DNA from: Streptomyces sp. NRRL WC-3549
Lineage (GTDB): Bacteria > Actinomycetota > Actinomycetes > Streptomycetales > Streptomycetaceae
Length of the DNA stretch: 5,544 bases
Reading direction: 5' to 3'
Assembly: GCF_000721935.1 (NCBI RefSeq)
Contig: NZ_KL585453.1
Span: 1-5,544, forward strand
Shown here piece after piece: positions 1 to 4,479 of this stretch (the stretch's first letter is position 1; each line of letters opens with the position of its first letter). The notes beneath the pieces are model-generated. The model saw only the letters and a program-made list of their open reading frames with translations. It had not been told where the DNA came from and did not search any database. The position numbers and the translations under genes were made by a program.

Positions 1-179
1 GCCTGGGGGGCGGGCGGGACGGGCGGCGCCTGCTGCACCCACTGGGATTCCAGGCGGGTCAGGGACTCCAGCTCGCCGTAGTCGAGGAATATCCCGCGGC
101 AGCCGCTGCACTGCTCGATCTGGACACCGTTGCGGTTGTACGTGTGCATCTGGGCATGGCACTTGGGGCACTGGAACAT
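1..179 (-). CDS. Zinc-ribbon protein, TFIIB-type zinc finger family (partial, C-terminus outside window)
   Basis: A small putative metal-binding protein whose 3' end lies beyond the left edge. The visible 59 residues begin MFQCPKCHAQM. They carry two CxxC knuckles (Cys4/Cys7 and Cys24/Cys27) around a G-V-x-I-E-x-C core, followed by C-R-G-I-F-L-D-Y-G-E-L. This is the hallmark of the short zf-TFIIB-like zinc ribbons common in bacteria, in which four cysteines bind one zinc. A Gln/Pro/Ala-rich tail starts near residue 45 and runs out of the window. The ATG at 179-177 is preceded by AGGAG (191-187) with 7-nt spacing, which fixes the start. It begins 73 nt after the stop of the phosphotransferase gene on the same strand, so co-transcription is likely. 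The precise role is unknown; nucleic-acid or protein binding is inference from the fold. Confidence 0.85.
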   Translation of the reverse strand, partial: MFQCPKCHAQMHTYNRNGVQIEQCSGCRGIFLDYGELESLTRLESQWVQQAPPVPPAPQ

Positions 180-252
180 CGGTCGGCTCCTCACCGTCGT
201 CTCGTCGTCACCGTCGTCGCCGGAATGCGTGCCCGGCGTCCGCCGGTTCACC

Positions 253-1227
253 CTACGGTGTGGGCGCGGGCCCCAACTCATCCGGCAGGCAGGCGATTCG
301 GGCGCACGCGTCGATCATCAGCCGTTCCACCTCGTCCGGATCCCGGTCCTCGGCAACGGACTTGGCGACGGCGAGCGCGGCCGTCTGCACGGTGAGGGCG
401 CGCGCCGGGACGTCCAGTTCGGGCCACGGGTCCCCGTGGGGGCGTACGGCCGGTCCGCCCCCGGCGCGGTAGGCGTCCAGGAAGCGCAGCCAGACCTCGG
501 GGGCGAGCAGTCCGGCCGCGTACCAGGCGGCGGGGCGGGCCAGGTCCCAGGCGGGGTCGCCGAGGCCCGCGTCGTCGACGTCGATCAGCAGCCAGGGGCC
601 GTCCGGGGCGGGGTGCCGGACGAGTTGGCCCAGGTGCAGGTCACCGTGGCAGAGGAAGCGGGCCCGGTCGGCGGGGGCCGGGGCCTCGCCGCGCGCCCAG
701 CCGGGCAGTCCGCGCCAGGCGGCGAGGACGGGGGCGGCGCCGGCGGCCCGGCCCGGTGTCCGGGGGCGGGCGGCACGCATCCGGGCGACGGCGCGGGCGG
801 CCTTGGCCGGGCCCCGCATCGGGGGCAGGGGGTGGGGCGGCCGGGTGCGGTGCAGCCGGGCGAGGAGGCCGGCGGCCTCCTCCCACGGGGCGGCGTCGGG
901 ATCCGCCGGGTCGACGGGCAGGCCGTAGGGCCAGAGGCTCACGGCCCGGCCTTCCACGGTGACGCCCTCCTCCGGACCGGCCGGCAGCGGGGGCAGCAGG
1001 ATACCCGCCAGGCGGGGGGAGGCGGCCAGGGTCAGGCGGGCCGCGAGGGCCGGGGCGTCCGCGTCCGGGGCATGCGCCTTGGCCACCACCGGGCCGCTGC
1101 GGACCACGGTGCCGTCGGACCGGTCCGCGAGGACCGCGGGAGGGGCGCAGCCGCACGCCTCGGTCGGCGCGTGGGTGCCCCGGTGCGCCAGGGCGCCCAG
1201 GGCGCGTACGGCGTGGGTGGTGGTCAT
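253..1227 (-). CDS. Aminoglycoside phosphotransferase (APH/ChoK)-fold family protein
   Basis: A 324-residue protein of the APH/choline-kinase-like family, which transfers the ATP gamma-phosphate to small molecules; the substrate cannot be told from sequence. Visible motifs are a V-V-A-K near residue 50 (possible nucleotide-binding Lys), the catalytic loop H-G-D-L-H-L-G-Q at 194-201 (Asp196 as likely base), and the metal-binding I-D-V-D-D at 215-219 followed by G-D-P-A-W-D-L-A at 223-230. The last Brenner-motif residue is Gln rather than the usual Asn. Length fits the family. The N-terminal lobe is Ala/Pro-rich and weakly conserved. I chose the ATG at 1227-1225 because GGGGGGAG (1243-1236) lies 8 nt upstream; the open frame continues to 1401, but only through a hairpin-rich non-coding stretch. 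The stop is TAG at 255-253. It is followed 73 nt later by the zinc-ribbon gene. A true antibiotic-resistance role is not supported. Confidence 0.88.
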   Translation of the reverse strand: MTTTHAVRALGALAHRGTHAPTEACGCAPPAVLADRSDGTVVRSGPVVAKAHAPDADAPALAARLTLAASPRLAGILLPPLPAGPEEGVTVEGRAVSLWPYGLPVDPADPDAAPWEEAAGLLARLHRTRPPHPLPPMRGPAKAARAVARMRAARPRTPGRAAGAAPVLAAWRGLPGWARGEAPAPADRARFLCHGDLHLGQLVRHPAPDGPWLLIDVDDAGLGDPAWDLARPAAWYAAGLLAPEVWLRFLDAYRAGGGPAVRPHGDPWPELDVPARALTVQTAALAVAKSVAEDRDPDEVERLMIDACARIACLPDELGPAPTP

Positions 1228-1282
1228 GGTCACGGCTCCCCCCGGGGCGGCGGCCGGCCGACGGCACGCCCGCCCGGTGCCG

Positions 1283-1313
1283 AGCCTACGTGGGGCGGAG
1301 CGGCGCCGGTCCC
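1283..1313 (-). promoter_or_regulatory. Candidate promoter for the phosphotransferase gene
   Basis: On the minus strand a TAGGCT hexamer (1288-1283) fits the actinomycete -10 pattern TAnnnT. Nineteen bases upstream is GGGACC (1313-1308), a weak match to TTGACN. The -35 lies inside an 11-bp palindrome GGTCCCGGACC (1308-1318), so a regulator could sit there. The implied leader before the ATG at 1227 is about 50 nt. This is pattern matching only; the spacing is long and the -35 is poor. Confidence 0.25.
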
Positions 1314-1324
1314 GGACCACCGAC

Positions 1325-1357
1325 GGTCCGGCGCTGCGGTCGTGGACCGCACGGACC
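1325..1357. repeat. Compound inverted repeat with an asymmetric bulge
   Basis: The outer arms GGTCCG (1325-1330) and CGGACC (1352-1357) enclose inner arms TGCGGTC (1335-1341) and GACCGCA (1345-1351) around a 3-nt loop. The only unpaired bases besides the loop are gcgc (1331-1334). It lies about 100 nt upstream of the phosphotransferase start. It could act as an RNA hairpin or a protein site; the sequence alone does not decide. Confidence 0.5.
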
Positions 1358-1370
1358 CCGGACAGCGCGA

Positions 1371-1400
1371 TGTCCGGCCAGCTCCCCAGCTGGCCGGACA
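1371..1400 (-). terminator. Perfect 13-bp stem-loop, probable terminator
   Basis: The arms TGTCCGGCCAGCT (1371-1383) and AGCTGGCCGGACA (1388-1400) are exact reverse complements around a 4-nt loop. It is the strongest hairpin in the window. It lies about 90 nt downstream of the stop of the 68-residue membrane protein gene and about 145 nt upstream of the phosphotransferase start, both on the minus strand. The natural reading is a transcription terminator for the former. There is no U-tract on either side, which is common for actinomycete terminators but also fits an operator or mRNA-stabilising structure. Confidence 0.6.
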
Positions 1401-1454
1401 AACGCTGCCGTCCGCCGCACCCCCGTCCCCACGGGGTTGTTGGCCGGATGTCCC

Positions 1455-1498
1455 GGTCCGGACCGCTCTTCCGGACCCGGGGCGCCGCTCAGCGCCCC
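1455..1498 (-). terminator. Two adjacent stem-loops at the 3' end of the small membrane protein gene
   Basis: The first, in minus-strand order, has arms GGGGCGC (1479-1485) and GCGCCCC (1492-1498) around a 6-nt loop that contains the gene's own stop codon (1491-1489). The second has arms GGTCCGG (1455-1461) and CCGGACC (1471-1477) around a 9-nt loop. They may cooperate with the larger hairpin at 1371-1400 to end transcription or protect the 3' end of the message. No U-tract follows. Confidence 0.4.
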
Positions 1499-1695
1499 AG
1501 CATCACGCCCACGGACGACGCCTGTGTGACCACTGCGTCCCAGCCGCCGAAGACGACGACGAGCAGGGCCGCCAGGGGAAGCACCATGGCCGTCGCCACC
1601 ACCGGGTGGCGCCGGCCGGACGGACGGACGCCGAAGGAGGCGTACGCCTTGCGGCTCCTGCCGCGGATCATGGTCCGCGTGGCCGTGTCCGCCAT
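1489..1695 (-). CDS. Small single-pass membrane protein, function unknown
   Basis: A 68-residue hypothetical protein that I do not recognise. The N-terminal 30 residues are strongly basic (Arg7, 11, 13, 15, Lys16, Arg24, 28, 29) and the next stretch, roughly 31-50 (P-V-V-A-T-A-M-V-L-P onward), is one hydrophobic helix. It is followed by a short tail with Trp52. By the positive-inside rule the N-terminus should be cytoplasmic. There is no signal-peptidase or lipobox motif I would trust. The ATG at 1695-1693 has an excellent ribosome site, AGGAGAGG (1707-1700), which rejects the longer open frame starting at 1761. The stop codon is in a hairpin loop, with two more hairpins downstream. It is divergent from the kinase across 582 nt, so no functional link can be claimed. 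Confidence 0.7.
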   Translation of the reverse strand: MADTATRTMIRGRSRKAYASFGVRPSGRRHPVVATAMVLPLAALLVVVFGGWDAVVTQASSVGVMLGR

Positions 1696-1861
1696 GGTTC
1701 CTCTCCTGACTCGTTCGGGAGCGGCGGGCGTCTGGCCTCGGGGGACGAGTTCCACGCCCACCGCTTGACCTCAACACTAGGGAGGCGGGGCCCCTCCGGC
1801 GTCATGCCCGCGTACCGATTGGCGGGCCTCCCGGAGGATGAGCCGGGCCCCCGGGGCGTAC

Positions 1862-1897
1862 TCCCCTGGGTGGAGACGGGCCGCCCGACCCTGGGGA
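1862..1897. repeat. Nested imperfect inverted repeat
   Basis: TCCCCTGGG (1862-1870) and CCCTGGGGA (1889-1897) are reverse complements except for one central base. Between them CGGGC (1877-1881) and GCCCG (1883-1887) form a second, inner inverted pair. The dyad could be a regulator site for either divergent gene. Chance is not excluded at this GC content. Confidence 0.35.
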
Positions 1898-1974
1898 CTT
1901 CCCGGAGGGGACGTGCGGGGGCTGCCCTCACCCGGGGGTGACATCACTCACGTCAGGGGGGTGACGGCGGGGTG

Positions 1975-2028
1975 CCGCCCGCACCCCGCGGGCCCTCCTG
2001 GACGCCGCCGGGACGGCGGTGCGGGCGG
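1975..2028. repeat. Perfect 11-bp inverted repeat with 32-nt loop
   Basis: CCGCCCGCACC (1975-1985) and GGTGCGGGCGG (2018-2028) are exact reverse complements. As RNA the stem can be lengthened by G-U pairs at its base. The loop contains the 8-bp palindrome CCCGCGGG (1985-1992, sharing one base with the arm) and a small GCCG/CGGC pair. It could fold as a branched structure in a kinase leader or a small RNA. Confidence 0.4.
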
Positions 2029-2117
2029 TGTCCCGCGCGTCGGGGGCCCAGCAGACCTGACTGACCGTCACTGATCCAATGCCCCGTCGTCGGGCGCCCC
2101 TTGAGGGCATCGGGCCG

Positions 2118-2133
2118 GGACCGGCCCCGGTCC
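2118..2133. repeat. Palindrome GGACCGG-cc-CCGGTCC, candidate operator
   Basis: Two 7-bp arms (2118-2124 and 2127-2133) flank a 2-nt centre, about 145 nt upstream of the kinase start and about 75-90 nt upstream of its candidate promoter. The short spacer suits a dimeric DNA-binding protein better than an RNA hairpin. The arms resemble the GGTCC/GGACC repeats found around 1308-1477, but this is weak in such GC-rich DNA. Confidence 0.35.
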
Positions 2134-2206
2134 GGGGGACGTCTGACCCCGGCTCATATCGCCCGCCCGGCAACGGCAAACGATCGAAAGGCGAGGGCGC
2201 GGCCTC

Positions 2207-2236
2207 TGAGCGCGCCGCGCCACGGGTACGTAAGCT
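2207..2236 (+). promoter_or_regulatory. Candidate kinase promoter
   Basis: TAAGCT (2231-2236) fits the TAnnnT -10 pattern. TGAGCG (2207-2212), 18 bases upstream, is a weak -35. Transcription would start near 2243, giving a leader of about 35 nt before the ATG at 2278, which is a sensible length. There is no other AT-rich hexamer of comparable quality close to the start. Confidence 0.3.
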
Positions 2237-2277
2237 GTGCCTCGTCAGGCGGACCAGGCAGCGGGGATGGGCAGACG

Positions 2278-3639
2278 ATGGCGATGATGCGGCTCCGGCG
2301 CGAGGACCCGCGTGTCGTCGGCTCGTTCAGGCTCCACCGGCGGCTCGGCGCGGGCGGCATGGGCGTCGTCTACCTGGGCTCCGACCGCCGCGGCCAGCGG
2401 GTGGCGCTGAAGGTGATCCGGCCCGACCTCGCGGAGGACCAGGAGTTCCGTTCGCGCTTCGCACGCGAGGTGTCGGCGGCCCGGCGGATCCGCGGCGGGT
2501 GCACGGCCCGGCTGGTGGCGGCGGACCTGGACGCGGACCGCCCGTGGTTCGCCACCCAGTACGTCCCCGGGCCGTCGCTCCACGACAAGGTCGCCGAGGA
2601 GGGTCCGCTGTCGGCGGCCGAGGTGGCCTCCGTCGGGGCGGCGCTCTCGGAGGGGCTGGTGGCGGTGCACGAGGCCGGGGTCGTCCACCGCGACCTGAAG
2701 CCTTCGAACATCCTGCTCTCCCCGAAGGGCCCCCGGATCATCGACTTCGGTATCGCCTGGGCGACCGGGGCCAGCACGCTCACCCATGTCGGTACCGCCG
2801 TCGGCTCCCCCGGCTTCCTCGCGCCGGAGCAGGTGCGGGGTGCGGCGGTGACACCGGCCACGGACGTGTTCTCGCTGGGTGCCACCCTGGCGTACGCGGC
2901 GACGGCCGATTCGCCGTTCGGGCACGGCAGTTCCGAGGTGATGCTCTACCGCGTGGTGCACGAGGAGCCGCATCTCTTCGAGGTGCACGACGCGCTCGCC
3001 CCGCTGGTGCGCGCCTGCCTGGCGAAGGACCCGGAGGAGCGGCCCAGCACCCTCCAGCTGTCCATGCGGCTCAAGGAGATCGCCGCACGTGAGGCGCAGG
3101 GGCTCCACGAGCGGCGGCCCCCCGCGCAGCGCGGTGCGCGGGAGGTGGACCGGCCCACCGGCCGGATGGAGGGCTCGTACGCCGAGCAGCCGACCCGGCG
3201 GTCGAACACCGGGCCCGCCTCCGCTTCGCGCCCGCCCGCGAGGCGGCCCGCGGCGTCGCGCTCGGGGGCCTCGCCCCGTACCGGCGGCTCGGGGGCTCGG
3301 CCCCAGGCGTCCCGGGGCGGCGTGCGCCCGGTGAAGCGCCCGCATTCCACCGGAGCGACCGGCGGCGGGGGGACGAAGGGCCGTCCCGCCGCCCGGCCCG
3401 GGGTACGGACGACGTCGACGGGCAGGAACCTGTCTTTATACACATCCTCGGCTGCTGCGCCAGCGGCTCGTCGTCTTCGTGGTGGTGACGCTGCTGGTGG
3501 CCCTGGGGATCGCGGCCGCCCAGGGCTGTCAGGGTCCGGCGCGCGGGCTGGGCGGTACGCCGGCCGGGGACGGTGCTCCGGCCGCGGCCCACCCCTTCGG
3601 GCCCGGCGGCGTCAGGGCCGGGTGACCCGGGTCGCGTAG
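2278..3639 (+). CDS. PknB-type serine/threonine protein kinase, C-terminus frameshifted
   Basis: A Hanks-type kinase that should phosphorylate Ser/Thr on target proteins. The domain spans about residues 17-268: Gly loop G-A-G-G-M-G (24-29), ATP-binding Lys45 in V-A-L-K, likely helix-C Glu64, H-R-D-L-K-P-S-N at 137-144 (catalytic Asp139), D-F-G at 156-158, Thr-containing activation loop 165-178, A-P-E at 182-184, D-V-F-S-L-G at 196-201 and invariant Arg255. All catalytic residues are present, so the kinase domain looks active. A basic Pro/Gly/Ser/Arg-rich linker follows (about 275-384). Read literally, the frame then passes through an adapter-like patch (3430-3446) and ends at TAG 3637-3639 as nonsense. 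The real C-terminus, a transmembrane helix, is in the +1 frame and ends at TGA 3623-3625. Deleting 16 nt gives a 443-residue protein anchored by its C-terminus. The ATG at 2278 follows GGGGATGGG by 7 nt; ATGs at 2284 and 2287 are alternatives. Confidence 0.92.
   Translation: MAMMRLRREDPRVVGSFRLHRRLGAGGMGVVYLGSDRRGQRVALKVIRPDLAEDQEFRSRFAREVSAARRIRGGCTARLVAADLDADRPWFATQYVPGPSLHDKVAEEGPLSAAEVASVGAALSEGLVAVHEAGVVHRDLKPSNILLSPKGPRIIDFGIAWATGASTLTHVGTAVGSPGFLAPEQVRGAAVTPATDVFSLGATLAYAATADSPFGHGSSEVMLYRVVHEEPHLFEVHDALAPLVRACLAKDPEERPSTLQLSMRLKEIAAREAQGLHERRPPAQRGAREVDRPTGRMEGSYAEQPTRRSNTGPASASRPPARRPAASRSGASPRTGGSGARPQASRGGVRPVKRPHSTGATGGGGTKGRPAARPGVRTTSTGRNLSLYTSSAAAPAARRLRGGDAAGGPGDRGRPGLSGSGARAGRYAGRGRCSGRGPPLRARRRQGRVTRVA
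3430..3446. other. Tn5/Nextera mosaic-end-like sequence inside the kinase gene
   Basis: These 17 bases equal the first 18 of the 19-base Tn5 mosaic end CTGTCTCTTATACACATCT with one C missing after position 6. The core (3433-3445) is AT-rich in a gene that is otherwise very GC-rich. Removing 16 bases (3431-3446, or equally 3430-3445) joins codons T-G-R-N directly to P-R-L-L-R-Q-R-L and repairs the reading frame. No IS50 or transposon sequence and no 9-bp target duplication flank it. I read it as adapter sequence left in the assembly; a real insertion scar is possible but less likely. Confidence 0.8.
3446..3625 (+). pseudogene. Out-of-frame C-terminal segment of the kinase (transmembrane helix and extracytoplasmic tail)
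   Basis: This frame, +1 relative to the kinase domain, reads P-R-L-L-R-Q-R-L and then a hydrophobic run, V-V-F-V-V-V-T-L-L-V-A-L-G-I-A-A-A (about 3467-3520). A Q-G-C-Q and a Gly/Ala/Pro-rich tail follow, ending at TGA 3623-3625. Basic residues before the helix put the kinase side in the cytoplasm. A helix of this kind after a Pro/Arg-rich linker is the usual PknB-family layout, so this is the genuine C-terminus. There is no start codon or ribosome site of its own. It is best read as one gene with 2278-3430, split by a 1-mod-3 insertion. Confidence 0.8.
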
Positions 3640-4436
3640 AAGGCGACGGCGGAGGCGGCGGCGACGTTGAGGGAGTCGACGCCGGCGTCCATCGGGATAC
3701 GGACGTGGGCGTCGGCCGCGGCGAGTGCCCGGTCCGTGAGCCCGTCACCCTCGGTGCCGAAGACCAGCGCCAGCTTCTCGTCCCCGCGTGCGGCGAGTTC
3801 GTCGAGGGTGATCGAGCGGTCGCTGAGGCAGAGGGCGGCGGTGGTGAACCCGGCCGCGCGGAGCAGCCCGAGGTCGTCGGGCCAGGACTCCAGCCGGGTC
3901 CAGGGCACGTGGAAGACGGACCCCATCGACACCTTGACCGCCCGCCGGTACAACGGGTCGGCGCAGCGCGGGGTGAGCAGGACCGCGTCGACGCCGAGGG
4001 CGGCGGCGTTGCGGAACGCGGCGCCCAGGTTGGCGTGGTCCACCATGTCCTCGAACACGGCGACCCTGCGTACGTCCCCGTCCCCGGGGGCGAGGAGGGT
4101 GTCCACGGCGGGCAGCGGCCGGCGCGCCATGGCGGCGAGGGCCCCGCGGTGGACGTGGTAGCCGGTGACACGTTCGGCGAGTTCCGGTGTGACCGCGTAC
4201 ACGGGGGCCCGTTCCTCGTCGATGACGTCACGCATGACGTCGGACCACTTGGCGGTCAGCATCATGGAACGCATCTCGTATCCGGCGTTCCTGGCGCGTC
4301 TGATGACCTTCTCGCCCTCGGCGATGAAGAGGCCTTCGGCGGGTTCGCGCCGGCGCCGGAGCTCGACGTCGGTCAGGCCCGTGTAGTCGCTCAGGCGCGG
4401 GTCGTCGGGGTCGTCGACGGTGAGGAGTTCAGCCAC
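3612..4436 (-). CDS. SpoU/TrmH-family RNA 2'-O-methyltransferase
   Basis: A 274-residue SPOUT-class enzyme expected to use S-adenosylmethionine to methylate a ribose 2'-OH in rRNA or tRNA; the exact target is not readable. Residues 1-110 form a substrate-binding N-terminal domain, including F-I-A-E-G-E-K-V-I (37-45). The catalytic knot domain has motif 1 V-D-H-A-N-L-G-A-A-F-R-N (132-143; Asn136, Arg142), motif 2 L-V-F-G-T-E-G-D-G-L-T (224-234; Glu229) and motif 3 I-P-M-D...S-L-N-V-A-A-A (247-261). All three are intact and the length is normal. The start is GTG at 4436-4434, giving M-A-E-L-L; AAGG 11 nt upstream is only a modest ribosome site. It starts 43 nt after the cobA stop on the same strand, so it is probably the distal gene of that transcript. 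Its last 14 nt overlap the true kinase end tail-to-tail. Confidence 0.92.
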   Translation of the reverse strand: MAELLTVDDPDDPRLSDYTGLTDVELRRRREPAEGLFIAEGEKVIRRARNAGYEMRSMMLTAKWSDVMRDVIDEERAPVYAVTPELAERVTGYHVHRGALAAMARRPLPAVDTLLAPGDGDVRRVAVFEDMVDHANLGAAFRNAAALGVDAVLLTPRCADPLYRRAVKVSMGSVFHVPWTRLESWPDDLGLLRAAGFTTAALCLSDRSITLDELAARGDEKLALVFGTEGDGLTDRALAAADAHVRIPMDAGVDSLNVAAASAVAFYATRVTRP

Positions 4437-4479
4437 GGGTCGTACTGCCTTGTCTCCGGTCGGGAGGATGGGTGGGTGG

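Larger units (their letters stand above)
1696..2277. other. Divergent intergenic region with several inverted repeats, no convincing gene
   Basis: This stretch separates the leftward 68-residue gene from the rightward kinase. Open frames across it are Arg/Pro/Gly-rich, lack good ribosome sites and look like GC-driven noise. It holds an imperfect nested inverted repeat at 1862-1897, two GGGGGTGAC copies (1934-1942, 1957-1965) flanking a TGACAT/ACGTCA inverted pair, an 11-bp stem at 1975-2028, a near-perfect 16-bp palindrome at 2118-2133, and a weak candidate kinase promoter at 2207-2236. On the minus strand a TAGTGT (1779-1774) could be the -10 of the small membrane protein gene, with a poor -35 near 1804-1799. 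Its length and structure allow a long structured leader or a small RNA, but nothing proves one. Confidence 0.55.

Noticed and set aside
1228..1401. N-terminal extension of the phosphotransferase to an upstream start at 1401
   Set aside because: The extension would translate the inverted repeats and has no ribosome site, whereas the ATG at 1227 has a strong one.
1764..1781. CTTGACCTCAACACTAGG as a MerR-type promoter or HspR (HAIR) site
   Set aside because: TTGACC would be a good -35, but no -10 lies 17-19 bp downstream on the plus strand and the HAIR consensus arms do not match.
130..1941. Long plus-strand open frame antisense to three minus-strand genes
   Set aside because: The translation is Gly/Arg/Ala-rich with no domain, and it runs across genes with recognisable families and across hairpin DNA. 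Long antisense frames are expected at this GC content.
3436..3438. In-frame TTA leucine codon in the kinase gene, suggesting bldA-dependent translation
   Set aside because: It lies inside the mosaic-end-like patch and disappears when the 16-nt insertion is removed, so it is not evidence of bldA control.
3400..3470. A genuine Tn5 or IS50 insertion
   Set aside because: Only part of one 19-bp end is present, with no transposon body, no second end and no 9-bp target duplication.
3071..4231. Minus-strand open frame across the kinase tail and the methyltransferase gene
   Set aside because: Its product is Ser/Pro/Arg/Thr-rich without motifs, and the methyltransferase in another frame has all family motifs.
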